Position numbers and translations under genes: made by a program
Source: Archegozetes longisetosus
Taxonomy: Eukaryota > Arthropoda > Arachnida > Sarcoptiformes > Trhypochthoniidae
Assembly (NCBI GenBank): GCA_018873245.2
Contig: JAEMBT020000002.1
Span: forward strand, 4,792,001-4,856,000
Length of the DNA: 64,000 nucleotides
Direction of reading: 5' to 3'
Shown: piece by piece, positions 44,501 to 56,743 of the stretch
Layout: the number at the start of each line of letters is the position of its first letter
How positions within the stretch are numbered: position 1 is the first letter of the stretch
Notes under the pieces: generated by a model
The model's input: the letters and a program-made list of their open reading frames with translations, nothing else
Database searches by the model: none
Told to the model about the DNA's origin: nothing

Positions 44501-44751
44501 TACGTAACGAAAAGATGGAAAAAGCATAGCTTTCGGGGCTTTTGATAAAGTCATAAGTAGATAAATGAATCCAATTTTTAGCTCAATTGCATTTTATAAG
44601 CTATAGAAATACATAATGACTAGAGTCTCTACTTTTTCGTACTTAAACCTTCGAAATTTCGGTTGGAATTACTGACTAAAAGTAGAAAAAATTCAGAGCA
44701 AAGTTTGAGAGTAAAAATTTTTGCTTTACTCAAAGACTACAAAGAAATTAG
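41573..44751. other. intergenic; segments shared with 52.9-55.6 kb; microsatellite
   Basis: No gene is supported. Bases about 42100..42400 match 54850..55130, 42430..42660 match 55410..55610, and 42700..43600 match 53080..53960, with many differences. The order in the second place is rearranged. A short (CTCA)n run lies at 42400..42428. Open frames such as minus 43238..43432 are in the duplicated non-coding DNA. Confidence 0.6.
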
Positions 44752-45552
44752 TAGTGAAGGACAAAAGCTCGGCTACCCCGAGCTTCGAGCCTGAGCTTAT
44801 GCGAGCCGGGCTCGAAATAACAGAAAGCCGAGCTTGAGCTTGCATATAGAGGCTCGAAGCTAGAGCTTGAGCCTGAAGCTCATACCCCGAGCCTGAGCTG
44901 AGCTTCCGAGCTTATAATTTAAGTAGTCGAAATTATATATAGTTTTTTTAATTATAAGAATTTTAATTGAGACAAAATTAACTTTTATTTTAATTATAAT
45001 GATTAAAAATTCACATAAAATAAGAATTTTAAATATTAAAATGCTATGAATAACAAAAATATTATAAACTGTATTATTAGCTCAGATTTTCAGAAATATA
45101 TTAGAAAAGCTTCAATCAAAATACTTATACATAGAACTCAAGCATATCATACTTTTAATCGAAATATCAGACAATTTATTCTTACACTTAGTGATCGGAT
45201 CTCATTATTAACTATGTATCTGGTCATTATGTGCTAGTATTGTAATAAAATATTTTAGATATAATAGACTTATAGATACGTAGAAATTTCAGTCTTTCTA
45301 CATGCAATTTGAGACTTAAAAATTTTAGTCAAACTTCATGTTTATTTATACACCAGATGAGTAATCGACATTTTGGTAAGAAGCTCGAAAGCTCGCCTAT
45401 TTGAGCTCCGAGCTTGAGCTTATGCGAGCCCGGCTCGTTGATAAACGAGCTTCGAGCCTGAGCTTCAAGCTCAAAAGAGTTGTCGAGCCGAGCTTTGAGC
45501 CGGGCCCGTCAGGCTCGAGCTTGAAGCTCGGTCGAGCTTTTGTCCTTCATTA
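44752..45552. mobile_element. hAT-type MITE, 801 bp, filled with GAGCTTGAGC words
   Basis: The left end is TAGTGAAGGACAAAAGCTCG and the right end, read inward, TAATGAAGGACAAAAGCTCG. There are perfect 8-bp target duplications GAAATTAG at 44744..44751 and 45553..45560. Both arms iterate CGAGCTTGAGCCTGAGCTT-type words (44765..44915 and 45385..45540). The AT-rich centre includes an unrecognised open frame at 45046..45237. Confidence 0.93.
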
Positions 45553-45635
45553 GAAATTAGTTATAAAAATTCTTGTCAGTACTCAAAAGAAATCATTGAA
45601 ACAGATTATATTCAAGTGTTCAATCGTAGATTTTG

Positions 45636-46490
45636 CCATGTCGTTATCTCCGTGCTATAATGCGCTAACTCAGAAAATTCTGTTATGGACAAATCTGAGT
45701 TTAAAGTTCAGAATCGAAATTCCAAGAAACTATGTCAGCTGTACAATTTATGATGTATTGTTTGATATAGACGTATTTAGCTCTTCTATCGCTAAGGAAT
45801 ATATGAATCCTGTAACTTCTTAGCTACCCATAATAGGAACCAGATTTTCGAGTTAGCTCTTTATGGCTCTGAAAACTTCTTAAGTACTCAGTGCTATAAT
45901 ACGCTAACTCAATCAAATTCAAAAATACTTACTTATAAATGAGAAATCGTAAGGATATTAAGAAATTTTATTGAAAAACTTATATAAATTTATTCTATTT
46001 AAAATAAAATTATTAAAACAATATAACACAACAGAACCCAATCATGAATACAATGACGAGATTTTTACTTTTGCGTAATAAAACTTTGAAACCTTGCACT
46101 TAGCATCCATTCAAAGTTCATTCCATATAAACTTATTGAGAGAGTGTTTGCATTAAAGTATATTCGCACTCAAGTGATTAACATGTAGAGATATTAATAA
46201 CACCTAAAGGTCAAATAACGAGCGTTAAGTCTTGATTCATTATGAAATGGATTGAAATATTACTTTTCTCTGACTATATACATGAAATGATTGATTTCAT
46301 CTTTAAATTTTAAAATGTGATAGAATTAACTCTATATTGCACGGCCGATTTCCGGAAATCTTCAGATTTTCAAAATTTTCAGATTCGATTGGAGCAATTT
46401 ACGGAAGTTTTATGTTACTTCAAAAGTGGCAATTAACTCATTTTTTGAAAATTTTCGAGTTAGTGCATTATAGTACTGAAGTGACGATAT
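45636..46490. repeat. inverted repeat, possible MITE of about 850 bp
   Basis: GTGCTATAATGCGCTAACTC at 45652, inside one end, matches GTACTATAATGCACTAACTC read inward from about 46475. Outside both is a TCGTTATCTC/TCGTCACTTC word. A third copy of the word (GTGCTATAATACGCTAACTC) is at 45889. Target duplication is not found. A plus-strand open frame at 45596..45823 overlaps the left arm and is not called a gene. Confidence 0.45.
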
Positions 46491-46559
46491 TCTGACGTTT
46501 ATCAGATAGAATTTTTTTATCTAGAGAGAATTAACACTCTACATCAACAGAAATCAACG

Positions 46560-47968
46560 GTGCAAATTTACCCACTAGTTTCAAGCCATATCTGTTTCTT
46601 GGACCTAAAAATTTATCAAAACCGGGATTTTGGCTAACGACTTTTTCAATTTCTCTAATGCTTTGCCATATAATCTAGGTTTAACCGATTGAAGCTTTCC
46701 AGCTATTCTTTAATTTTCAAGTTTTGATTTTGTAAATAAAGAATAGCTTTGGTCAGGAATCGAGTTCCGTTATTTCAATCAAATTTTTTTCTATAGTTGG
46801 GCTCTTTATTATGTTTTTAGCTTCTTCAATGGCTTTGCTAGAATTTGGTAAACTTTCGATAAAGTTCTTAATTTTTGTAAAATTTTGCGTTAAGTAGAAA
46901 GTTGACTTGAACCAAGTTCCCCTCTAATTTTGACAGCAGTCGTGCTAATTTTGACGGTAAAGATAGACCTGCTTGTTCCTGAAATGAATTTTCTCTCAAT
47001 GGTGATTTAACTTGGATCCTCTTGAACAATATAAAGAGAAGTTGATTTCATAATTTTCTTTGGATATTACTGAACAAACTTTATTTAATGTATATGCAAT
47101 GCAAGTAATGTGATGCATGTTGGGAATATACAGAGTGGCCACTAATGTAGATTTTAACTTTTAATTGTCCTAAGATTTTCAAATAAATTGCATTTTATTC
47201 AGGAAATTATAAAGTTTAATGTATAATGTTTTCAAATATTCACAATGATATAAAGTAAAATATTTCTATGAACTGGTGATCAAATGAAATCTCCTCAGAC
47301 CCTGTATTTGTCGATTTTAAACTATTGATATGCATATATGAAGTTTGATCTGAGATAGTCCATAATGCATAGTAGTTGAAAGACTATCAAAATTGCATTG
47401 AGTAACAGTCTTATTATTAGTTTTATCGACAAAGGTTGTGGAAATCAGTATTGATTTAGTTGGCTTCCCATTTAGCGGCCCCACATATATATTAATAACG
47501 TATCTGTTCTGTGAATCTGTCGTTTCATCTACTATAAAATATAGGTTCTTTGATTACTTTTTCTCATTTTTGGCAAGTAATGATTTCTCAAATTTATAAC
47601 ATTAGGAATCTCTTTATTGATGTATTTATTTAAGAAATTTCTTATAGCAGTATGATATAGTTCTTCAAGTGGCTTATTAGAATCAACGAAGACTGAAGTC
47701 GAATCTACGAAGAATTCATTTCTCATTCGTTTATTTTCTACTCTCTGAATGCATTGTCGATGAGATCATTAGTTGGCCCATTTTTCTTCTCTTGGTGTCT
47801 TTTTGTGTTGAAATGCTTATCAACAATGTCTTTAGCATGTTTATCCTCAGATTCTATTACTTGATCAAATATTTTGCACATCAGATTATTGTCACTTAAT
47901 TGCAACTCTGTGTGATAACTCTTTATAATGTATATTTTTCTACTTGAGATATTCTTAACTTTAGGCAT
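46560..47968 (-). pseudogene. hAT-related transposase-derived gene relic (CGGBP1-like zinc finger start)
   Basis: The minus strand from ATG 47968 reads MPKVKNISSRKIYIIKSYHT, then NLMCKIFDQVIESEDKHAKD and HFNTKRHQEKKN, a BED-like finger with one Cys replaced. It continues in other frames with RNFLNKYINKEIPNVINLRN, LYFIVDETTDSQNRYVINIY, YVGPLNGKPTKSILISTTFV, HHITCIAYTLNKVCSVISKE and LPSKLARLLSKLEGNLVQVN, down to about 46560. This order matches hAT-derived proteins of the CGGBP1-like type. It has several frameshifts and stops. Element ends were not identified. Confidence 0.65.
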
Positions 47969-48357
47969 TTTGTAAAATAAAATTAATTAAATAATTAATA
48001 TAAGAACTTATTTTTGAGATTAGTTAGAAAAAATTTTCGACTGCAATGATTCGCACAATTATTCCAAATGCATGAAATTTTAAGTCCAATCTTTTAAAAT
48101 TCTAACACTTACTTAACTGTAGATTTTTCTATACCCATGAGACTAAGACAATTGATTCATTCACTAATATTAAGTTAAAGGTTGAGAAGTTATCTTTTGC
48201 ATCAAAATAAGTCGCTTTAAAAGCTATTATTTCTTAGGAAAAAATGTTTGGATGTTGAACTCTAACCTCCGTTTAGGATTAAATTTGTAGAGGAATTTGA
48301 AAAACCCAGAATAAATTCAGACGTTTGTAAAATTCGAACATTTTGCGATGATTATTT
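47969..48357. other. intergenic, nothing recognised
   Basis: AT-rich DNA upstream of the hAT relic. Confidence 0.5.
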
Positions 48358-48622
48358 ACACCGTTGCCGATAAGTATATGGAATTTTGAAAATTCAATTA
48401 TGAAAAAATTAAGAAAGATTTTTCAATTCTGCCAAAAATTTTTTATTAAAAAACGCATGAGGTTAATGAATTAAGTTTTCAAAATGAGCTCCTTCACTTG
48501 CAATCAGGTGCTGGAGGCGAGTCTTAAAATTGTAACTCAAACAAATAAACAAAACTTCCAAAAAAATTATAGTTATCAGATGGCACTGATTTCAAAATTC
48601 CATATACTTTCTGGCTACTCAG
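48358..48622 (-). mobile_element. short mariner remnant with both terminal repeats
   Basis: The ends share AAGTATATGGAATTTTGAAA in inverted orientation (48371..48390 and about 48592..48611), preceded by a GTTGCCGAT/GTAGCCAGA word. Just inside the right end the minus strand encodes FKTRLQHLIASEGAHFEN and a stop. This is the usual end of mariner-type transposases. All upstream coding sequence is deleted. Confidence 0.6.
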
Positions 48623-49284
48623 TAAATTCTGAATGTAAATAAGGGCTCATTTTGCTCTTTATTACATAATCAATGCTCATTATATAGTCTCTGAAGGTAT
48701 TGACAAACAGAAAAGGTCGTATTTCCGTAAAAGTACAGTCTTTGATAATAACAGAACATTAATTTATGCGTTCCGTTTTTCCTTAGCAAACAGTCCATAT
48801 TTTAGAATTATGTGAATAAACACTTTAAACGAAGATTTATTTGTACATGATAGCTATTCTGAATTTCAAAAATGTTAGGTCCATTTTCTTTTTCTCTTAT
48901 CAATTAATCGCATGTAATATATTTGATGATATTTTGAAAAATGAAAACCTGTAATTCAGTCATAAATTTGATGCTTCACTTTTAATAGATTTTATATTTG
49001 AAACTATCAAATGACAAGTTTTTATTGTGGTAAAATTATAAATCTAAGAAATGAGATAATCATTCTGATAAGTAGTTATCTATTAGTAGAAAAATTAGAC
49101 ACTTTACGGTTAGATATTTGCCGAATATGCCTAAAACATAAGATATTAATACCAGCCATTTGTCAATCGATAAAAGCTTAATTCTCTGTATCGATCCAAT
49201 CTATTGACGCCGATTTCATGCATCATATATTTGATGTTAAGGCATTCAAATCTTAACAATTGATTCACTTCTAGAAGATGTTAA
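48623..49284. other. intergenic, 5' flank of P450
   Basis: AT-rich, no features recognised. Confidence 0.5.
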
Positions 49285-51061
49285 ATGTTTATTCAAAAGA
49301 TTTATTTTTCAAATAATTCTAGATATTTACTTTCTAAATGTGATTATTGGGAGTCACAGGGAGTCCCCACTGCAAGTGTTAACTTATTAACCAGATTCAG
49401 GACACCATGGCATGAATGGGAACAAGATTTAGTCAAAAAATATGGAAAAATTTTTGGAATCTATGAAATAACGAAACCCGTTCTTTTCGTATCAGATCCT
49501 GATATCATCAAAGATATTCTCGTCAAAGATTTTCACATTTTTCCAAATCGAAGAGTTAGTTAACTAAATCAGTTTAATTAATATAATTTTCTATTTATGA
49601 AAATATTTTATTGACCTTTTCAGGATTTTAGCACAGGTGGTGATCCTCTTATTGATAATTTTGTGTCATTAATAAAAGATGATAATTGGAAAAGAGTTCG
49701 GTCGATAATGTCACCCACGTTCTCAACTGGAAAGTTGAGAAAAATGAGACCATTGATTGAGGAATGTCTCAATACGCTGATTAAGAATTTAGACAAGGTC
49801 AGCCAAACTGGTGAAGAATCTGAAATGAAGATACTTTTTGGAGCTTACAGTATGGAAGTTGTGATTCAGGTGGCGTTCGGAACAAAAGTAGACGCACTTT
49901 TTGATATAAATAATCCAATTATAGCAAATGCAAGAAAAATATTCAATAGGAATCTTAGCCCGAAATTAGTTTTAGCAGTTCTAGCTCCTAAAATTGCGAA
50001 ACTTTTTAAAGTTGCTATTTTCGATACGAGTGTGACTCAATTTTTCAAAGATTTCACAATGAAAATCATTGATCAAAGAAAGAAATCAGGTAATCAGAAT
50101 AAAAGAGTGGATTTCCTTCAGCTTTTGTTAGAAGCCATGGAAAACAATAGTTCAAATAATTTAGATGATGACGAAAATGATAAAAATGTCTATGAAAAAA
50201 GATGACGATAAATATTCTGAGCAAAACATAGTTCCCCAGAATAGGAGTGAGTCATATGAGATTTTGGTCTCTTTGTGCTTTGACTAAAAAAATTTTCAAA
50301 TCTATTCCATGTAGCTCTTACAAACGATGAATTTGTGTCACAATGTGTCTTATTCTTTGTGGCCGGATATGACACAACTGCTACCACCTTATCATTCGCA
50401 ATTTATAATCTGGCGTGTAATCCTGAGGCTCAAGAAAAGTTATATGAAGAGGCAAAAACAATTCTCGGATCAGATGTCAGTCAAAATAATTTGATTTAAA
50501 CCGAAAATAAATCGTTTTCATATTTTTAGAAAGAGGTCGATTACGATGTCGTACATTCATTAAAATATTTGGATTCAGTTGTGATGGAATCACTTCGTCT
50601 ATACCCTCCGGCGGTATTCTTAGAACGAGTGGCGAGTGAGGATTACATTCTCGGAAGTACAGGCATCACAGTGAAAAAGGACAACTCGTTCACTTTCCCA
50701 CTTATGCAATGCATAGAGATCCTGAAAACTTTGCTGAACCCGATTCATTTAAACCCGAAAGATTTTTCCTGAGAATAGAACTCATCATCCGTATACTCAT
50801 TTGCCATTTGGTGCTGGACCGAGAAATTGTCTAGGAATGAGATTAGCTCTTCTTGAAGCCAAGTTAGCTCTCATCCACAGCGTTTACAAATTCAAGTTTT
50901 CGACTGGACCAAAGACTGTGGTATTTCATAAGCACTTTATCGTATTAGATTAAAATTTCTAATAAAATTCAATTTTCTGTTGACAGCATCCCCCGAATTG
51001 CTATATGGGTGGAGGATTACTTGTACCTAAAGAAATTATGATTAAAGTTGAAAGACGTTAA
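49285..51061 (+). pseudogene. cytochrome P450, CYP3-clan type, 5 exons, three frameshifts
   Basis: P450s are ER-bound haem monooxygenases that oxidise xenobiotics or lipids. Exons: 49285..49554, 49624..50246, 50315..50475, 50530..50920 and 50987..51061, all with GT/AG borders, totalling about 506 codons. Visible are YWESQGVPTASVNLLTRF, KYGKIFGIYE, WKRVRSIMSPTFSTGKLRKM, the oxygen-binding helix FVAGYDTTATTLSFAIYN, ESLRLYPPA (ExxR), YAMHRDPENF with FKPERF, and the haem loop [13 protein letters not shown]. The gene reads as full length, but three single-base losses shift the frame: the A run near 50195, near 50700 before YAMHRD, and the T run near 50767 before PENRTHH. All lie in or beside homopolymers, so sequencing error is possible. 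The N-terminal anchor is weak. Confidence 0.85.
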
Positions 51062-51923
51062 TGATATGAAGTCATCATCAATAGCCTACTATTAACGATC
51101 TTATTCTAAATTCTGGTTCAAGCTTCTATATCTATTTTGAATATTTAGTTCTAATATTATATATGTGGGTCTGAATTAAGTAAATTTACTAACTCATCAC
51201 TAGTAAGAGTGAAAGTTGCTCTTCGCATAAAATATAAAAATTAATTCTTGAATTTGCTTCAGAAAATAAGCAAATGTATAGTTACATCTTGCTGGAATTC
51301 CTTTATGTTTGTCTATTTTCTCATATGAAATTTATAATGTTGTGGACTATATCTGAACTAATACAAAAATCAACTTTGTTTCATTATAATCTATCATTGA
51401 ACTAAGATGATGCTTATTTTTCATCAAATTTTGTTTGGGTAGATTACACCACATATTTCCTATTAGTTTCAATAAAAAGTGAAAGATAAGAAGATGTCAT
51501 AGAATAAATTTTGAAGGTATGCGCAATTTGTTATTTGAGTTTTAAGACAGCCTAAAATCACTCATGATATTAAAAGTCACTTCAATCTTTAGTAATTATG
51601 AGGATATTACAAATCTTACAAATTTTAAAATATGTTTTGGATTTGATTTTATGCATTTCTCTTATGTCTCAATAAATGAATTCATGTGCCTGACTCTTTA
51701 TTGCAATGATCACAACCATCACTTATAGTTTTTATATCTCACACATATTAATTACAGCAAGTAGTGAATATAACGTGTGAACACTGATTAATGGGAATGA
51801 GTAAACTATCGAATAACTACGCTATTTTTGGGTTAATTCAAACAAACTGAGTCAAGTTGTAGCTTAGATTCTATTAATTATTTGATATATTTTTATTCTT
51901 TGAGATTATCTTTCAAATAAAAT
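51062..51923. other. intergenic; short repeat shared with 52.9 kb
   Basis: AT-rich. Bases about 51515..51660 (TTTGAGTTTTAAGACAGCCT) resemble 52915..53050. No gene. Confidence 0.5.
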
Positions 51924-52609
51924 ATGGATCAATTAAGAAAGGATAGTAAAGAAAAAATTTTGGTACTTTCTACAAAGTAAGTAGAGAAAAGAGTAAATTA
52001 TTTACTGTTAATCACTTTAAATCAATAAATATCCGCTAAAGTACTACATATCGGATTATCGAAAGAGTGGAAAACAATTTTCCATTAAAAAGAGCTAAAG
52101 GTCAGGGACGGAAAGCGGTAAAAATACTCAAAAAACTTTGTTGAGTTCGTTGACGGCCGTATAGGCGTTATAAAGACAAAAGTGGCAAAAATGTTCAAAA
52201 TAAGCCAAACATATGTCGCAATACTAATAAAATTTTACCGAATCAAGCAATGTTGGCCTAAAACTAGACTTAAAGTTACAGAAAAGCAAAAGATTTTACA
52301 GAAAATCAAATTGAATAAAATGAGACTCACTATCGCTCAGCCTTCAACGAAAGTGCAAATCGTAATGGACGACGATTTTCACTTCCCGATTAATTTACGA
52401 CATACTTTCTATTCGAGACAAGAAATACTCGACAAATGATAGTTTCTATGCCTTTGATATCGAAAATGTCGAACCAAATGTACAAAAAGTTCAAGGAATT
52501 GACCCCATCGATGTGCCAAACCTATATGAGAGACATCTTGACAAGAGTCAGAATTGCTGCCTATCAAGGCGTTCAATCATTGATTGATCGATACATTTCG
52601 ATCGTCTAA
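51924..52609 (+). pseudogene. mariner-type transposase relic
   Basis: It starts MDQLRKDSKEKILVLSTK with ATG 51924, then decays. The later frames give a helix-turn-helix region (VDGRIGVIKT-like, then KVAKMFKISQTYVAILIKF), KVTEKQKILQKIKLNKMRL, KVQIVMDDDFHFPI (first catalytic Asp region) and YSRQEILDK. After a frame change come VSMPLISKMSNQMYKKFKEL, then YMRDILTRVRIAAYQGVQSL near the end at 52607. It has several stops and shifts. Terminal repeats were not identified. Confidence 0.65.
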
Positions 52610-55552
52610 TGTCTAGTCTTTGGTTAGCATTAGTTGAATTTAAAAAATTTATCTTGAAAACTTAAATATTAAACTTTGAAAGTAGTCCCATTAATTAGTG
52701 TTCACGTGTTATCCCATGAAATTTTAACGAGTTATTTATGTAATTGTTACTAATGAAAGGCATTATATTTTTAATGAAGTTATAAATCCTATGAAAAATA
52801 TTGGTTAGAGTTTCTTCCAGTTTTGTGTAACTTTTCGAGTTTCGCTACATTTTGAGCACAATCGTAGATTCGCTTGTATTTTGGGCAGTGACTGTTCAAT
52901 TCATATAACAGTTTTAGCCACGTACGCAATCTATCATTTGAGTTTTAAGACAACCTAAAAGCACTCAAGTTTTTAAAAGTGTAAGCACTTATTTCTTAGC
53001 CAAAATATCTTATTCTTAGCTGCATCTTATTATATATTTTTTATTTGGACTTACTACAATATTGGATAATTTTTAATTTGAAAATATATTTTGGCTTTAT
53101 TTAAATTTCCATTATTGAAATCAATGATATATCTTAATATCCATGATATGCCTGCATTGAATTATAATTTAAGCTATAGGTTTCGAGATTTTTCAGGTCG
53201 AAGCTGGCTTTTATGTCACTCATTACGGGATCCTATAGAGTCCAAAGTTAAATTTTCTAACTTTCGCGACTCAATAATAAGCCTTAAAAGACTGTTTAAG
53301 AATAGCGATCCAAATGGGATCTCTACTAAAATATCACTCTCATCTCATTCCTCTAATAGAACGAAGTGGAATGTGTGAAATGACCCCTGATTTTAATGTG
53401 AAATGAGTATGAAATAGGTTGAGATGGAATCAAGCTGAAAGAGCTAAGAATGAAATGGGATGGAATAGATAAGTAAGATAGTCAATAACCAAAGTTTAAA
53501 TTGTTTCACGACAATTAAGTTTTTTTAATTAAAAATCGAATCAAATAAATAATAATTATTGAGTAAAACTACATCGAATAAATAATAAGTAAATGACATT
53601 TTTAGGTAATAGTTAGGATCTTTTCTCCAAATTTCTTTCCTATTCACAACATGAGTTGCCATATAGTGAGATGGAATGAAAATCCGAATTTGGAGTGATA
53701 ATGAAATGGTATAGTATGATATGAGGATAATAAAAATTCAAGTAAATGAGATGTCAATTTTATTGACTTATCGTTCGGAACACTATTTCAAAACCTTTAG
53801 TTCAACTAATTGATCGTAATCGTAATTATTTGAGATTAATTCAATTGAATTAACACTCAAGGATTTATCATCTTTTCTAATGATTTTCACGTTTAATCTG
53901 AATTGATGGGCAAAATCATGTTAGAAACCTTGAGAACATATGTTAATAAATTATTTTCTTGCGAAATATTTCATTTAAACTGCAAGCTTATCAGTATATA
54001 ATTCGACTGCCAGGTCTCCAAGTTTGGGCTGGAAACTCAACGTTTTGACCTCTGATTTCAAGCGGAAGAGTTTGTCTGCATGTATATACTTAAGTTTTGT
54101 ATTTTTACTTATATTAAAGTTATACAAATAATCTTTTAATAGAAAAACTGAAAGGTGTAGTGCTATTATAAAACTTTTACTGTTAAAAAGTGGCAAACCT
54201 AAAATTAAAAATTTAAATAATTCAGAAAGAATCAAATTTAAAGCTAAAGCAATAAAGGTACACAAAGAACGTTTGAAATATTTGGAGAAAAATTTCGATT
54301 TTAAAAATTCAACATTCAAAGATTTGGACTAAAGACTGTCTTAATATGAAAGATATTAATTTCAAAGATTAAAATCAATTAATATTGAGTAAATAAGTTT
54401 AAGCAAATTTAAAACTACATAATTAAAAGTAGTTCTTTGCTGAAAGGAAGTAAAATCAAAATCTCGACCACAAGATTTTAATTAAAGGTTTGATAACAAA
54501 TTAACAGATATATCAATGTTTACTGAAGAGCATAAGCTAGCTGTAAGCTGAGCTATGCTTTGAGCTGCGCTGCGCTAGAAGCTCAGCTCATTTATTAACA
54601 GTATAAGCTAATACAGTATTAACTGTAAAATAGTAATGAACATTGAACTGCTTCTTATATGTTAGCAGTATAGGTATTAAATTACATCATAATGAATGAT
54701 GAGATGCATTCCTGAATTGTGAACCATTGTTTCAAAATAAACTTCACTTGAAACTGAAGTTTAATGCAATAACTGTTTATTTAAAGAGAGAATTAGTCAT
54801 ACTTTAGACCTTAAAAGTAATATTACCTATTCACTGCTTAAATCTCTTAATATTCGAGAATAAGATAATCTCAAATAATTTTTGAAAATTAATCAAATTA
54901 AGAGAAAATTATTGTTTAAAGCCGTTATCAGAATGTCTTCACAAAGAAGTGAAATACAATCAGAAGACAATTTTTGATAAGTAACCCGATATCGAAGTTC
55001 GAATTCATTCTTCAAATTTTATTGTCAAAATTAGTGTTTTTGCATAAATACTCTATTAAAACTGGAAATAAATACTTGTTATAAAGATTACTACTCATTA
55101 TTTCAAATTTTTAACGTAATCTCAGCAGCGTAGCTCACAGTTTAGACCCGAGCTTCTAAGTACAACAGCAGCTCAGGCCAAATTTGACAGAAGCACAGCC
55201 AAGAGATCAAGAATTCTGAGCCGCGCTTATGGGAGTTTGAGCTCAAAGCTCAATATTTCAGACCATGTTCATCATTATTAGTGGTTTTATGTTTGTCTCT
55301 ATAAACTACAGTATTTAATTTCGAACTTTCAGCACGTCACTGAAAAGATAGCTACGACACTGCTTATTTTATTTGCTATTTAAACCGTTTAAATTTTCAG
55401 TGACTGATATTAAAACTATTATTTATTAAACTTTTAATCTTATTGATTCAATGATTACCAAAAGACTGAGTAAATAATCGGTTATAAATAGAAGTGTAAT
55501 CTACGTATGATTCAATCATTATGTTATTTATTTCAAATAGATATTAATGATC
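52610..55552. other. intergenic; rearranged copies of 42-43.6 kb segments and a word-rich remnant
   Basis: Bases 53080..53960 match 42700..43600, and 54850..55130 match 42100..42400. Between them 54520..54600 and 55125..55270 carry GAGCT/AGCTC words in opposing orientation (GTAAGCTGAGCTATGC; GAGCTCAAAGCTC), an eroded word-rich MITE without clear ends. A minus-strand frame at 53975..54319 (with SEVKTLSFQPKLGDLAVEL) is unrecognised, and I do not call it a gene. Confidence 0.55.
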
Positions 55553-56165
55553 TTATTTGATTTTCAGAAACCTCATAAACTTTATGATTTGACAAAGTTT
55601 TAAAAACTTTAACCAAAGTTAAAGAAAAATGAATAGCAATATAGCCATCTCATCAATTGTCAATATTGTCTTTCTTTGAGTCAACTGAATATTGCGTGAA
55701 ATGGAAAGGGTTTAGTGAAAATATGGATTCTTTATGCCAGTAAACGTTAATCATAACATTTGAAGTTTTAAACCCTTTTTATGCATGTAATTAATACTTT
55801 TATTACATAAAAAATAGTTTGTTGTATTATCTTATCAAAAGCACAATAACTATATATTATTAATGCTGCTACTTATCATAATCAGTAAATAATTCATTTT
55901 AATGTAACAAAAAAATGCTAAATATATGTATATAAAAGGTTTAAAACTAATAGGTTTCTGATTAACTTTTTGAGATAAGTTTGCTCTCTATGGTTATCCA
56001 CAATTGACGCGATATACAATTGACTTTACTTAAAGAAAGACAATATCGATAGTTGATGAGATACTACAATACTATTCGTTTTTCTGTAATCTTGGTTAAA
56101 GTTTTTAAAACTTTTGTCAAGTCATAAAGTTTATGACGTTTCTGAAAACCAAATCAGAGTTAGTG
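55553..56165. repeat. foldback of about 610 bp
   Basis: The left arm, about 55553..55720, and the right arm, about 55990..56165, are complementary. Landmarks are TTTTAAAAACTTTAACCAA against TTGGTTAAAGTTTTTAAAA, and ATATTGTCTTTCTTTGAGT against CTTAAAGAAAGACAATAT. The outer part of the arm also exists as a single copy at 42600..42658, so the inversion copied ordinary flanking DNA and not only a transposon end. Confidence 0.75.
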
Positions 56166-56743
56166 ATGGATATCAATTTTAGAAATTGAGTTTAAGCAAA
56201 TTCAGGCTTAAATAATAGAATCGGCTCGAACTTTGTTCAGTTATAAACTTATAAATATTTTAACGAATCGATGATTCAATATTCCAATAATTGAGCGTAT
56301 CGATTGAGAACAAGTATCAAAATTTGATTATAAATCAGATCAGACATACTACAACGACTGTTCTTGTACACTCTCTACCCTTAAGTTAGGTTATTTTCCA
56401 ATATTTTGGCTATCTTTTAACGTTATGATTGAGTTTTTCAAGTCTTTGTCTTACGTGAGTCTTCCTAACAGTGTAATGTCGTCAATGGATTGTGCGTTAG
56501 TATATTTTTAGATGATGATTGAAAAAAAGTTGAGCGCCAACTAGAAAAATATGTTATCAAATCACAGGATATTAAGTTGAATTAGAATATCCGCATGATT
56601 TTCCTATCAAGATATGATTCGCTTCGTCCTGATTATCATCAAAATTCAAGTGATAACAGCTTCATATTTAACTGACATAACTTTGATCAACTTCACTTCA
56701 TTCCATACTCGAATTTATTCAAGTTAATCATAAGTAAGAAAGA
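56166..56743. other. 5' flank of DUF3472 copy B
   Basis: Weakly alignable with 2895..3325 upstream of copy A, becoming close in the last 50 bases (AAGTTAATCATAAGTAAGAA). It probably includes the promoter. One AACTTTGATC word is present where copy A has three. Confidence 0.5.

Noticed and set aside
53975-54319. 114-codon minus-strand open frame
   Set aside because: No recognised domain; AT-rich hydrophobic translation, no splice or homologous support in the duplicated segment.
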